Part shown: positions 1 to 7,915 of the stretch, in pieces
How the letters are laid out: every line of letters begins with the position of its first letter
Position numbering within the stretch: position 1 is the first letter of the stretch
Assembly: GCA_945871035.1 (NCBI GenBank)
Contig: CAMBUD010000017.1
Location: 1 to 37,863 of the forward strand
Direction: 5' to 3'
Length of the DNA stretch: 37,863 nucleotides
Source: Planctomicrobium piriforme
GTDB taxonomy: Bacteria; Planctomycetota; Planctomycetia; Pirellulales; UBA1268
Made by a program: the position numbers and the translations under genes
Notes under the pieces: model-generated
Seen by the model: the letters and a program-made list of their open reading frames with translations, nothing else
Database searches by the model: none
What the model was told of the DNA's origin: nothing

Positions 1-573
1 GTTGGCCAAGAAGAAGATGTCGAGGATATGGTGGCGTTCGTGCGAGATCAGTTTGGACAGCTTGATATCCTCGTCCACAACGCGGCCACCGGCGGATTTC
101 GTCCGCTGGCGGCCACATCGCAGCGGCATTTTGATGCGGCTATGCACACGAATGTTCTGTCTCTGGTGCACCTGCTCAAAGCCGCGGCCCCAATGCTGGA
201 GAGTGCCGATGGCCGCGGAAAGGTGGTCGTCCTGTCGAGCCACGGCACGCACATGGCGCTGCCGATGTATGGTTTGATCGGTGGATCAAAGGCAGCGCTT
301 GCAGCGCTGGCTCGCCACTGGGCGCTTGAACTTGGGGATCGCGGCGTGAACGTGAATGTAGTAGAGGCTGGCCTTGTGGAGACCGATTCGACGCGACGCC
401 TGCCCGGAGCGGCCGAGATGTTTGCCGGCCGTGCGAGCAAAACAATGATGGGTGAGCGGATGCTCGAAGCAACCGATGTTGCCGATTGCGTGCTTTTCCT
501 GGCATCGTCGCTCTCGGATCTGGTGCAGGGGCAGACGCTCGTGGTGGATGGTGGCAGCGCGATCCATATTTAA
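1..573 (+). CDS. fabL: Enoyl-ACP reductase, FabL-type SDR (5' truncated)
   Basis: The reading frame is open from base 1, so the N-terminus with the Rossmann glycine motif lies outside the window; 190 residues are visible. An NAATGG motif, an SS pair before the active site and a Tyr followed after six residues by Lys (codons at 268 and 289) are present. The YX6K spacing is typical of enoyl-ACP reductases such as FabI and FabL, whereas most SDRs have YX3K. The C-terminal GQTLVVDGG segment matches the FabL ending. The family reduces the enoyl-ACP double bond in the last step of type II fatty-acid elongation, in the cytosol. A reductase with a thioester-reductase-like fold starts 70 bp downstream on the same strand, so the two may share a lipid pathway. 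FabL rather than FabI is my reading from overall similarity; a generic SDR is the alternative. Confidence 0.75.
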   Translation, partial: VGQEEDVEDMVAFVRDQFGQLDILVHNAATGGFRPLAATSQRHFDAAMHTNVLSLVHLLKAAAPMLESADGRGKVVVLSSHGTHMALPMYGLIGGSKAALAALARHWALELGDRGVNVNVVEAGLVETDSTRRLPGAAEMFAGRASKTMMGERMLEATDVADCVLFLASSLSDLVQGQTLVVDGGSAIHI

Positions 574-643
574 TTGTTCTTCTGCCTCGCTGCGGTATCG
601 CAGCGCAGCTGTTCACACTCAGACCACTCAATCGGAGACAGGC

Positions 644-2170
644 ATGACCGGAAGTGATTCGTATCTGTTACTGACGGGAGCCACCGGGCTGCTGGGCCGT
701 TCGCTGCTGCGAGATCTTTCCGCGCGAGGCCGCCGGATCGCGGTGCTGGTGCGGAGTTCAAAAACGGCCCACGCCGCCAGCCGCGTCGACGAGATCCTCC
801 AGGACTGGCGCGAGGTCGCTGGAGTCGAGGTTCCCTGCCCAGTGGTACTGGAAGGGGATATCACTTCTGCCGGGCTTGGATTGTCGTCCGATCAAGCCGC
901 ATGGGTGGCCCGAAATGTAGACGAGGTTGTGCACTGTGCAGCCAGTTTGTCGTTTCAGATGCGCGAAAGCGATGGCGAGCCGTGGAATAGCAACGTGCAC
1001 GGCACCGCCCACGTGCTTGAGATGTGCCGCGTGTCGGGCATCAAGCGGCTGCACCATGTGTCGAGTGCGTATGTCTGCGGGCTGCGACGCGGAAAGATCC
1101 TCGAGACCGAGCTCGATGTCGGGCAGACGCCAGGAAACGACTACGAGCGGAGCAAGATCGCATCGGAAAAAGCAGCCGTCGACGCGCCGTTTCTGGACGT
1201 GTGTACGGTGCATCGCCCGAGCATCATCGTCGGCGACTTGGTAACGGGATTCACCAACACGTTCCACGGCTTCTACAAGCCGCTGCGAATCATCCAGCCA
1301 TTTGTACAGGCATTTGTCGATGCCGCGCTCGAGTCTGGCTCGCTGCTGGATGTGCTCGGTATGAAGGGGGATGAAAAGAAAAACCTGGTACCGGTCGACT
1401 GGGTGTCAGCCGTCATGGTGCGAATCATTGGGGATCGTTCGCTGCACGGTCGGACGTATCACCTCACCGCCACAAAGCCCACCAGCGTAGCGGCGCTGTG
1501 CCGCGTGTTTGAGCAACTCGCCGGGGAGATGGCCCAGTCCCACGAGCAGGAGAAGCTCGAGAGCCTCGCCGCCAGCAAGCCAGCCGCGGTGTTTGATCCC
1601 GCCATGCTGGTTCGGCTCTTCGGCGACCAGATGCACGTGTATCGCGCGTATTGGAGCGATGACCCGCAGTTCGACTCAACCGAAGTCAGTCGAATCGCAC
1701 CAGATATCCCGTCCCCCGCATTGGACGAGCAGACGCTGATGCGGCTGTGCCGATTTGCGATTACCAATAAGTTTCGTTGGCCGCCACCCAGCCGCCAACA
1801 GCGGCAGACATCGGCCCGGCACTGGCTTGAACAGATCGTCGGTGAGCCGCAGTGGTCGCCGCCGAGCGGCAGTTCTGCTCTTGGCATTGCGGCAATTGGT
1901 GCCGGCGGTGGCCAGTGGACTCTTTGCTGCGACCAGCGTCGTCCGATGTCGCTGCACATCGGCCTGCCCAGAGTGGACGTGCCGACAGTGTGGCTGGCTT
2001 CAGAAACGCTTGAAGATCTACTGACTGGACGAGAGTCAGCGGACTCGATCCACGCCAGAGGCGGCATGGCTATTGAGGCTCCCGACGCGGCGCGCTGCGA
2101 CGATGCGATGCGGATCATGAGGCAACTGACGACGCCGTCGGCCCGGCACCGGCCGGTTCAGCCGGCTTAA
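644..2170 (+). CDS. Thioester-reductase-like extended SDR with SCP2-like C-terminal domain
   Basis: This is a 508-residue protein. I chose ATG 644 because GGAG lies just upstream and the nucleotide-binding motif TGATGLLG begins about ten residues in; the open frame further upstream has no such signal. An active-site YERSK (YX3K) and the general pattern place the first 330 residues or so with NAD(P)-dependent male-sterility/thioester-reductase proteins, which reduce acyl thioesters to aldehydes or alcohols, or with sugar-epimerase relatives. From about residue 420 (Trp425 in a GGGQW motif) to 500 the sequence resembles an SCP2 sterol-carrier fold: glycine-rich opening, amphipathic strands, a short helix ending in LLTG, then a repeated-glycine segment. 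That assignment is by eye. The location after a FabL-type reductase suggests fatty-acyl chemistry. The substrate is unknown. Confidence 0.65.
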   Translation: MTGSDSYLLLTGATGLLGRSLLRDLSARGRRIAVLVRSSKTAHAASRVDEILQDWREVAGVEVPCPVVLEGDITSAGLGLSSDQAAWVARNVDEVVHCAASLSFQMRESDGEPWNSNVHGTAHVLEMCRVSGIKRLHHVSSAYVCGLRRGKILETELDVGQTPGNDYERSKIASEKAAVDAPFLDVCTVHRPSIIVGDLVTGFTNTFHGFYKPLRIIQPFVQAFVDAALESGSLLDVLGMKGDEKKNLVPVDWVSAVMVRIIGDRSLHGRTYHLTATKPTSVAALCRVFEQLAGEMAQSHEQEKLESLAASKPAAVFDPAMLVRLFGDQMHVYRAYWSDDPQFDSTEVSRIAPDIPSPALDEQTLMRLCRFAITNKFRWPPPSRQQRQTSARHWLEQIVGEPQWSPPSGSSALGIAAIGAGGGQWTLCCDQRRPMSLHIGLPRVDVPTVWLASETLEDLLTGRESADSIHARGGMAIEAPDAARCDDAMRIMRQLTTPSARHRPVQPA

Positions 2171-2180
2171 GCGGGCCGGC
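2161..2180 (+). terminator. GC-rich hairpin at gene end (weak terminator candidate)
   Basis: Two GCCGGC blocks (2161-2166 and 2175-2180) flank an 8-nt loop containing the stop codon of the upstream reductase and can form a 6-bp stem. No U-run follows, so intrinsic termination is uncertain. Confidence 0.25.
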
Positions 2181-2208
2181 CGTTGCACACAAAACGATCC
2201 CGGCAGCC

Positions 2209-2284
2209 TCGATGCGGCTGCCCTGCCTCGATGCGGCTTCCCTTCCTTGATGCGGCTGCCCTTCCTCGATGCGGCTTCCCTTCA
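2209..2284. repeat. Four 19-bp tandem repeats between convergent genes
   Basis: Units start at 2209, 2228, 2247 and 2266, each of the form TCGATGCGGCTKCCCTKCC. Base 12 of the unit alternates G, T, G, T, so a 38-bp higher-order unit may have been duplicated. The last unit runs into the prmC stop codon (2282-2284). No open reading frame or hairpin explains it; slippage or a minisatellite is the simplest reading. Confidence 0.85.
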
Positions 2285-3142
2285 GTTCAAACGTGCCTGC
2301 ACGATGCGTGGGTGCCCGGCGATGTCAGTCAGGGTTGGACCAAGCCAGAGCGATGGTTGCTGCACAATCGCCTCTTCGGCGGCCCGCGCTGGGCCCACTT
2401 CCATGATCAGCCATCCCCCCGACACAAGCCGCTCCACCGCAATGGCCGCGAGCCGCACAATCATCTCGCAACCGCTCGGTCCTGAAACAAGGGCAGAACG
2501 CGGTTCATGCAGCCGAACGTCTCGAGGCAACGCATCAAATTCGTCTTCGCGCACATAGGGCGGGTTGCTCACGATCACGTCCCATGGACCTTCGGCCTGC
2601 GGATCGTCAAGCACATCACACGTAAGAAACGTAATCCGATCGGCAACACCGTGTCGCTCGGCATTACTTTGTGCCACGACAATCGCGGCCGCAGAAATAT
2701 CGGTGGCACAAATCTTTGCCTGCGGGAGTTGGGTGGCTAGGGTGACCGCAATGGCCCCCGAGCCGGTGCCCACGTCGATTATCCGCGGCGCCAGCATGCT
2801 GCGGCAGATGTCGAGCACACGCACAACGAGCCCCTCCGTTTCGGGCCGCGGCACAAGCACGCTATTGTTGACGGAAAATGGGAGTGAAAAGAATTCGCGA
2901 CTGCCAACCAAATAGGCAACGGGCTCCCCCTCACCGCGGCGCTTGACGAGTGCACGAAAAGAACTGCGCTGCGCCTCATCAACAGTCGTTTCAAAGGCTG
3001 TATAGAGTTCGATGCGCTGGCACCTTCGCGCGTGCGCTAACAACACCTCAGCTTCCAGACGAGGCGATTCACTTCCTCGCGCAGCCAGCCAGTCGGTTGT
3101 CCAAGCCAGCAGCCGCCCAACTGTCCAGACATCGTTGTCCAT
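2282..3142 (-). CDS. prmC: Peptide chain release factor N5-glutamine methyltransferase
   Basis: PrmC (HemK) transfers a methyl group from S-adenosylmethionine to the glutamine of the GGQ motif in release factors, which improves termination. The 286-residue length is normal. An N-terminal helical substrate-binding domain is followed by the SAM-binding motif DVGTGSG near residues 123-129 and the catalytic NPPY at 193-196. It lies 23 bp downstream of prfA, which encodes its substrate, in the widespread rpmE-prfA-prmC order, and is almost certainly co-transcribed with it. No clear ribosome-binding site precedes the ATG, so translation may depend on coupling. The stop codon sits inside the last unit of a 19-bp tandem repeat. 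Confidence 0.95.
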   Translation of the reverse strand: MDNDVWTVGRLLAWTTDWLAARGSESPRLEAEVLLAHARRCQRIELYTAFETTVDEAQRSSFRALVKRRGEGEPVAYLVGSREFFSLPFSVNNSVLVPRPETEGLVVRVLDICRSMLAPRIIDVGTGSGAIAVTLATQLPQAKICATDISAAAIVVAQSNAERHGVADRITFLTCDVLDDPQAEGPWDVIVSNPPYVREDEFDALPRDVRLHEPRSALVSGPSGCEMIVRLAAIAVERLVSGGWLIMEVGPARAAEEAIVQQPSLWLGPTLTDIAGHPRIVQARLN

Positions 3143-3165
3143 AAGAAGTCTTTTCTGTCTCTGAG

Positions 3166-4254
3166 TCAGGTTGCTCGCGGCCCAATCGCCCCGCGAGTCA
3201 TCTCTGTTTTGCGTTGCAAGCGGACATACTGTTCGATGGCGTTGATGACCAAAGAAAGTCGGCCGGCCAACACCTGATCGAGCGTGAAGCTCTCGTTGAT
3301 ACGGTGATCGGTGAGTCTATTCTGTGGGAAATTATAGGTGCGAATGCGTTGGCTACGATCCCCAGAACCCACCAGAGTCTTGCGTTCGCTGGCACGTTTT
3401 TCATGCTCGATTCGCCGCCGTAGTTCATAGAGTCGCGTTTTCAATACGCGTAGAGCTTTTGCGAAATTCTTGTGCTGGCTTTTTTCATCCTGACACTGCA
3501 CCACTAAGCCGGTTTCCAAATGCGTTAAACGCACCGCCGACGCCGTTTTGTTGACGTGCTGCCCACCAGGGCCGCTGGCACAAAAAAGATCTTTGCGATA
3601 GTCCTCTGCTGCCAATGAAACTTCCACATCTTCCGGCTCCGGTAGCACGGCAACCGTTGCAGCCGAGGTATGGATGCGACCTTTTGTTTCCGTATCGGGC
3701 ACCCGCTGCACCCGGTGGCCACCACTCTCGTATTGCAGTATGCGGTAGACGCCTTCGCCACTGATGCCCAGAACCAGATCCTTAAATCCACCTAATTCTG
3801 TTGTGCTGGCATCGAGCACTTCCACACTCCATCCCCTCTCGGTGCAGTAGCGTCTGTACATCTCGTAAAGATCTCGAGCAAAAAGCGCGGCCTCGTCACC
3901 CCCGGTACCCGCCCGTAATTCCATGATGCACCGGCCGCGATCGGCATCCTCGTCATCGCCACTTAGATCGAGTAAGTCATCCCAAGCCCGTTCCCAGCGC
4001 TGCTGCAAGTCGGGGATTTCGGCCTCGGCCATGGCTTTTATTTCTTGATCGACTTCCTTACTCAATTCAATGTGCTCAGCAATCTGACGCTCAAGCATGA
4101 GAAAGCTTCGATAGAGCTTTGCCACGCGCGCAAGCGAACCGTGTTCGCGAGCCACACCTGCGACCCGCTGTGCGTCGCCGAGCACGACAGGATCGATCAT
4201 GTCGCGTTCAAGTTGCTCGAAACGGAAAAGCTTGGCTTCGAGTTGGTCGCGCAT
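3166..4254 (-). CDS. prfA: Peptide chain release factor 1
   Basis: Class I release factor for UAA and UAG stop codons. The 362-residue length is typical. The anticodon-like recognition tripeptide has the RF1 form P-x-T (Pro186-Asp187-Thr188), not the SPF of RF2. The GGQ loop that triggers peptidyl-tRNA hydrolysis is at 230-232 inside SGPGGQHVN. An HTS segment after the recognition loop is also conserved. The start ATG follows the rpmE stop codon with no intervening base, and prmC, the methyltransferase for its GGQ glutamine, follows 23 bp later. This is a conserved translation-termination operon. Confidence 0.97.
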   Translation of the reverse strand: MRDQLEAKLFRFEQLERDMIDPVVLGDAQRVAGVAREHGSLARVAKLYRSFLMLERQIAEHIELSKEVDQEIKAMAEAEIPDLQQRWERAWDDLLDLSGDDEDADRGRCIMELRAGTGGDEAALFARDLYEMYRRYCTERGWSVEVLDASTTELGGFKDLVLGISGEGVYRILQYESGGHRVQRVPDTETKGRIHTSAATVAVLPEPEDVEVSLAAEDYRKDLFCASGPGGQHVNKTASAVRLTHLETGLVVQCQDEKSQHKNFAKALRVLKTRLYELRRRIEHEKRASERKTLVGSGDRSQRIRTYNFPQNRLTDHRINESFTLDQVLAGRLSLVINAIEQYVRLQRKTEMTRGAIGPRAT

Positions 4255-4515
4255 TTAGGAAGAAACGGAGTCCGCCGGAGCAGCCCCTTTTTTCGACTTT
4301 TTGAGACTGGCATAACCGGCGCTGGCAAACTTTGATTTAAATTTCTCAATTCGGCCAGCCGTGTCGACGAATTTCAACTTCCCGGTAAAGAACGGGTGGC
4401 AGATATTGCAGATATCAACTTTAATCTCAGGCACAGTGCTGCGCGTGCTGAACGAATTGCCACAGCCGCAGCGCACGAGCGTGTTGATGTAGTTGGGGTG
4501 AATGCCGTCTTTCAT
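4255..4515 (-). CDS. rpmE: 50S ribosomal protein L31, zinc-binding (C+) type
   Basis: An 86-residue L31. Four cysteines (16, 18, 36, 39) in CxC and CxxC pairs form the zinc ribbon of the C+ type, and the HPFFTGK and GRIEKF motifs are diagnostic. The C-terminus is 10-15 residues longer than usual and ends in a Lys/Ala/Ser-rich tail. The gene abuts prfA directly. There is no Shine-Dalgarno-like sequence before the ATG; instead a CCTCCTT element, which resembles the 16S rRNA 3' end rather than its complement, lies 36-42 nt upstream on the coding strand. L31 of the C+ type can act as a zinc reserve, which is family knowledge and not shown here. Confidence 0.95.
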   Translation of the reverse strand: MKDGIHPNYINTLVRCGCGNSFSTRSTVPEIKVDICNICHPFFTGKLKFVDTAGRIEKFKSKFASAGYASLKKSKKGAAPADSVSS

Positions 4516-4550
4516 ATGCGTATTTTACTAAGCGTGTCGAAGCGTGGTGT

Positions 4551-4557
4551 AAGGAGG
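4551..4557 (-). promoter_or_regulatory. CCTCCTT (anti-Shine-Dalgarno-like) in rpmE leader
   Basis: On the minus strand this reads CCTCCTT, identical to the core of the 16S rRNA 3' tail. It lies upstream of rpmE, which lacks its own Shine-Dalgarno. The same heptamer precedes rpmB at 31705-31711. It could be chance, or a sequence that pairs with a ribosome-binding-like segment to regulate translation. Confidence 0.3.
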
Positions 4558-4667
4558 GTAGTGAAGGGCGTGAATGCAAAACAATACTCACTCCGTGCCC
4601 ATCGAGCAACGTGGGCTTGGGGTTACCGGAGGATGGGGCCTTTTTTGGGGCCGTTCTAGCCGGTGGC

Positions 4668-6347
4668 TCAGGGCGGTGCCTTCTCCAATCGATTGGCCAC
4701 TATCCGGCTGCCAAACCGTTGTGGGGATGGATCTTCTCGCAGCAATTTGATCGCTTGCTCGGTTCGTCCCATGGCCATGCAGGCTTGGGCGAGGTTTATT
4801 CTTGCAGCGTCCGTCCAGGCACCGCTGGCTGACGACCCAAGCGTCATTCGGTCGAGATAATCGACTGACGTTTCGTAGTCTCCCTCTAAGAGCGTGGCAA
4901 CGCCGAGCCAATAGGTAGCATCTTCTTTCATCTGCTCATACAGTCGCTTGATCGCTTCGGCCTGCTGCGGTGGCATTTGCTTCAGGGCTTCCCTCACGGC
5001 GGCATTGCTCGGTCGTGCCGCGAGATAGGAAATCTTCGCACCTTCTGGCCCGGCCAGATTACCGCGAAAATCGCGCAACCTCGCTGCGTAGAGCGGCCTG
5101 ATAACGCGTGCTTCCATCCGCCCGCCCTGTGCCGCAGGCTGTGCCAGCGCAACGGTCATGACGGCTAACTCTTGACGGATGGCACCGTTGACATTGGCAG
5201 CGTTCTCACGCCGCTGCAGAAGCACTTCCCAAGGAAACTCCCAGAGCCCGATCCGCTCTGGCCCGACCTCTGGCCCGACCTCTGGCCCGACAGTGCTCGG
5301 CAGCGACTGTGCCGCCCGCTTGCCAAGGGCTGTTGCATCAACATACAAATCGATCGCCTTTGAGCCAGCCAGATTGGCGTCGAGAGCATGCATCCGTCGC
5401 GAGAGGCTCCAAGGTTCGGCATCAATCAGAATTAATAGGCTGGCGATATCGGCTGCCCCAATGGGATAGGGCCGGTCAGGAAAGGATAGCGATTCCAAAA
5501 TGGATCGATCGGCTGCTGCCTGCCTTGCTGTGGCGATGCCCTTACCGCCTGGCCCGGAAATGGGTAGCCCGTAAGTGGGTTCAAAGAGATAGGCTTCGCC
5601 ATCGGAAATGAGTGCTGGAATCCATGGTCGGGGGTTGTTGCCAGCGGCAGTGCCGGTTGCCAACATCACGCCATCAAGGCCTGCATGCCGGAGCAACTGC
5701 AGGAAAATCCATGCACGCTGGGCGCCACTGGCCCGGCCCGAAAGCAAGATTTCGCCGGGTAGAAACCAGCGTGCGCCAGGCGTGGCAGCGGATGGCACCA
5801 TCGGCGGATCGCTGGTGATTGCCAACGATCGAATCGTCCATTGAAAAAGATTTGCAGCGATTTCGATTTCATCCAACGCGTCGCCGCGTGCACTCGCAGC
5901 AATATCGGCCAGCCAGCGTTGGTCGCGAATCGTTTTTATGTCATCCACAGCGTCAAATACAGAACTGCTCAATATTTCTTCTTTAGCCATTGGCTTGAGC
6001 CGCTCGGAAAGTGTTGACAGCAAGGGATCACACTGCCAACCATCGGCCGATCCAGCCCGCAGCGCTCCGCTGTGGCTCCATTGATTGAGGCGATCAAAAA
6101 CCTGAGTAAATGCCGCCGATTCCTCGTAGCTATCGAGGTGATCCAGAACTTCCATGGCACCCGCCAACAGGTTTTCTCTCACCGCTTCTGGCATGACGGC
6201 AGCGGGCGAATTGTCTGCCATGGGTGGTGCAGACAGCGGTTTGCAGCCTATGGAAGTATGCAACACCAGCGTTAAAACAATCGCGCCGCAGATTTTTGTG
6301 CCATTGCCTTGGAAAAATTCACGCCTGTTAAAGCGAACAGTTCGCAT
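4668..6347 (-). CDS. Secreted TPR protein with transglutaminase-like core, Tat-type signal
   Basis: A 559-residue protein. The N-terminus has a twin-arginine stretch (NRREFF), a hydrophobic segment, then Ser-Ile-Gly-Cys near residue 35, which fits a Tat-exported lipoprotein with a non-ideal lipobox. Around residues 205-290 a segment (RAWIFLQLLRHAGLDGV, then a PW..AL..DGEAYLFE..YGLP pattern) resembles transglutaminase-like cores of planctomycete proteins, but no cysteine sits where the nucleophile would be, so it is probably not catalytic. The last 100 residues look like TPR helices. A 12-bp unit repeated three times (5256-5291) encodes the sequence GPEVGPEVGPE. Its ATG overlaps the kdsA stop codon as TAATG, so translation is coupled to kdsA. 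The role is unknown; an envelope function is likely. Confidence 0.75.
   Translation of the reverse strand: MRTVRFNRREFFQGNGTKICGAIVLTLVLHTSIGCKPLSAPPMADNSPAAVMPEAVRENLLAGAMEVLDHLDSYEESAAFTQVFDRLNQWSHSGALRAGSADGWQCDPLLSTLSERLKPMAKEEILSSSVFDAVDDIKTIRDQRWLADIAASARGDALDEIEIAANLFQWTIRSLAITSDPPMVPSAATPGARWFLPGEILLSGRASGAQRAWIFLQLLRHAGLDGVMLATGTAAGNNPRPWIPALISDGEAYLFEPTYGLPISGPGGKGIATARQAAADRSILESLSFPDRPYPIGAADIASLLILIDAEPWSLSRRMHALDANLAGSKAIDLYVDATALGKRAAQSLPSTVGPEVGPEVGPERIGLWEFPWEVLLQRRENAANVNGAIRQELAVMTVALAQPAAQGGRMEARVIRPLYAARLRDFRGNLAGPEGAKISYLAARPSNAAVREALKQMPPQQAEAIKRLYEQMKEDATYWLGVATLLEGDYETSVDYLDRMTLGSSASGAWTDAARINLAQACMAMGRTEQAIKLLREDPSPQRFGSRIVANRLEKAPP
5256..5291. repeat. Three in-frame 12-bp tandem repeats inside the secreted TPR gene
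   Basis: CTCTGGCCCGAC occurs three times without mismatch at 5256, 5268 and 5280. Twelve bases keep the frame and give a repeated Val-Gly-Pro-Glu unit, so copy number could vary without breaking the gene. Confidence 0.9.
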
Positions 6348-7186
6348 TATTTCTCCACTCCTGCAAGTCGCGCCTCATGGATGCGCAACACTCTCTCAAG
6401 CACGCCACGCAATTGTGGCAGCGGCACCATATTGGCACCATCGCTAGGACTTTGATCAGGGTTGGGGTGGGTTTCAAAAAACACCCCATCAATGCCGACA
6501 GCGGCGGCTGCACGGGCGAGTGGTTCAACCAGCGAGCGATCACCGCCAGTGGAATCGCCGCGACTGGCTGGCTGCTGAACTGAATGAGTGGCGTCAAAAA
6601 TAACAGGCACCCCCAGTGCTCGCATCGTGATCAAACCAGAAAAATCATTGACTAAACGGCCGTAGCCAAAGAACGTTCCGCGCTCGCACAGGCATACGTC
6701 ACGGCACCCGCCACTCACCAGTTTGGCAACAACGTGTTTCATATCTTCGGGCGCAGAAAACTGACCCTTCTTCACATTCACTGCCCGTAAAGTAGCGGCC
6801 GCAGCCAGCAGGAGATCAGTTTGACGGCAGAGGAATGCTGGTATCTGCAGCAGATCGCAGACCTGTCCGGCAGCGGTGGCCTGATCGGGAAGGTGCACAT
6901 CTGTTGTCACCGGCAAACCGGTGACCGCTCGTACCTTTTCCAAGATTGTCAGTCCTTCGACAATGCCAACGCCGCGGTACGACTGACCACTCGTGCGGTT
7001 GGCCTTATCGAATGAGGCTTTAAAAACAGGCTGGATGGGCAAATGAGCGGCCAACGATGCGAGTGCTTCGGCAATCTCTAGGCAGAGTTTTTCACTTTCA
7101 ATCACACAGGGACCAGCGATCACAAGCAACGGAAAGCCTGGTCCGCAAGAGTGTTGACCGATCATGGCAGGCAATCGTGGGGTCAC
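6347..7186 (-). CDS. kdsA: 2-dehydro-3-deoxyphosphooctonate aldolase (KDO-8-phosphate synthase), metal-dependent class
   Basis: KdsA condenses phosphoenolpyruvate with arabinose 5-phosphate to give KDO 8-phosphate, a precursor of the lipopolysaccharide inner core. I chose GTG at 7186 because GGAG (7195-7198) lies 8 nt upstream; this gives 279 residues, close to the Aquifex enzyme. Longer (TTG 7213) and shorter (ATG 7165) starts are possible. Conserved blocks include [37 protein letters not shown] and ETHPNPD. The motif AGPC has cysteine at residue 27 where E. coli KdsA has asparagine; with the later His, Glu and Asp this marks the metal-dependent class. It overlaps the downstream secreted-protein gene by one base (TAATG). 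Confidence 0.95.
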   Translation of the reverse strand: MTPRLPAMIGQHSCGPGFPLLVIAGPCVIESEKLCLEIAEALASLAAHLPIQPVFKASFDKANRTSGQSYRGVGIVEGLTILEKVRAVTGLPVTTDVHLPDQATAAGQVCDLLQIPAFLCRQTDLLLAAAATLRAVNVKKGQFSAPEDMKHVVAKLVSGGCRDVCLCERGTFFGYGRLVNDFSGLITMRALGVPVIFDATHSVQQPASRGDSTGGDRSLVEPLARAAAAVGIDGVFFETHPNPDQSPSDGANMVPLPQLRGVLERVLRIHEARLAGVEK

Positions 7187-7697
7187 AGCATCATCTCCGA
7201 GCGGGCTTCGCAAACAAAAATGCTCTCACAAGCATCCTTACTAAAATTTCCTGGCGTGGAAGTGGGCGGCCACTGATTTTTTGGCATCATACGCTGCCGC
7301 CAACTATTCCACTGCGCTTCAATTTTTGCAGTTTTTAACACCTGATTGAACCGGCGGAAAATGTCCTCCCCAAACAACGCCTCTCCTTTACAGACGGATC
7401 TAACGTGGCCAAGTAACCGCTTTCAGTGCGACACAAGGGAGCCAGGGATATCGGCTCACAAATGTGGCGCTGGCTGTGAAAAATGAAACCGTAAGGCTAG
7501 CGTTCTGTGCCATTACGCGTTGCAAAACGCTACGCGCCTTGCAAATACGAACGTTTTTAAAAGGTCTCTGTAGCGGTGTCTCGATTGTGCAATCAGCCAA
7601 AATCAATCTCCCCGTACGACTATCTCAAGGCCAAAATATGGGTTTTTTAGTCTTTAAAAAAAGAATTGCATAAAACTTTAATTGCACCCAATCGACT
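7187..7697. other. Non-coding stretch upstream of kdsA
   Basis: About 510 bp without a credible gene. It must hold the kdsA promoter (minus strand) but I see no clean -35/-10 pair. One imperfect hairpin is visible: AAGGCTAGCGTT (7493-7504) pairs with AACGCTA (7526-7532) and GCCTT (7536-7540) with a 3-nt bulge. A short plus-strand open frame at 7464-7673 covers the hairpin and has no recognisable features, so I do not call it. Confidence 0.5.
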
Positions 7698-7727
7698 TTG
7701 GCACGTTTGCTGCTCTAGCAATACAGT
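7698..7727 (+). promoter_or_regulatory. Sigma-70-like promoter for candidate ncRNA
   Basis: TTGGCA (7698-7703), an 18-bp spacer, then TACAGT (7722-7727). The predicted start near 7734 falls at the first hairpin of the folded region that ends in a terminator at 7908. Confidence 0.4.
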
Positions 7728-7733
7728 CAGCGG

Positions 7734-7908
7734 GGAATCCGGTCCCCGCAAAACTGTTTCTTTTGGATTCGGACTTTTCTTCGGTTTGTCCCTCAACTCG
7801 TTCACAAGGGTGGGGCCTTAGACTTTTTTTTGGAAGTGCGGTGACTTGCCCCTGACCCGCACTTCCATGGCAGGATGCTCCTGCCGAGTCAAAGGCCCCA
7901 CTTTTTTT
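7734..7908 (+). ncRNA. Candidate structured ncRNA, about 175 nt, multibranched with terminator
   Basis: The 5' start is inferred from the promoter at 7698-7727; the 3' end is a U-run (7902-7908). Visible pairing: hairpin A, GCGGGGA (7730-7736) with TCCCCGC (7743-7749), which begins at the estimated start; a long closing stem, 7810-7819 with 7892-7901 (10 bp), a mismatch, then 7821-7824 with 7887-7890; inside it an 11-bp perfect hairpin 7831-7841 with 7857-7867 (15-nt loop), and a 7-bp perfect hairpin 7869-7875 with 7879-7885 (3-nt loop). The closing stem is directly followed by seven U, so the structure also acts as an intrinsic terminator for plus-strand RNA. I do not recognise it as 6S, SRP, tmRNA or RNase P RNA. 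No open frame crosses it sensibly. A second folded element follows at 7916-7992. Confidence 0.55.
7810..7908 (+). terminator. Intrinsic terminator formed by closing stem of ncRNA
   Basis: GTGGGGCCTT (7810-7819) pairs with AAGGCCCCAC (7892-7901), enclosing two further perfect hairpins, and is followed by TTTTTTT. The stem is long and GC-rich; the unusual point is that it is multibranched rather than a simple loop. Confidence 0.6.
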
Positions 7909-7915
7909 ATTGCCA

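Noticed and set aside
452..643. Upstream extension of the reductase frame to 452
   Set aside because: It overlaps the FabL-type gene in another frame; ATG 644 has a ribosome-binding site and the Rossmann motif directly after it.
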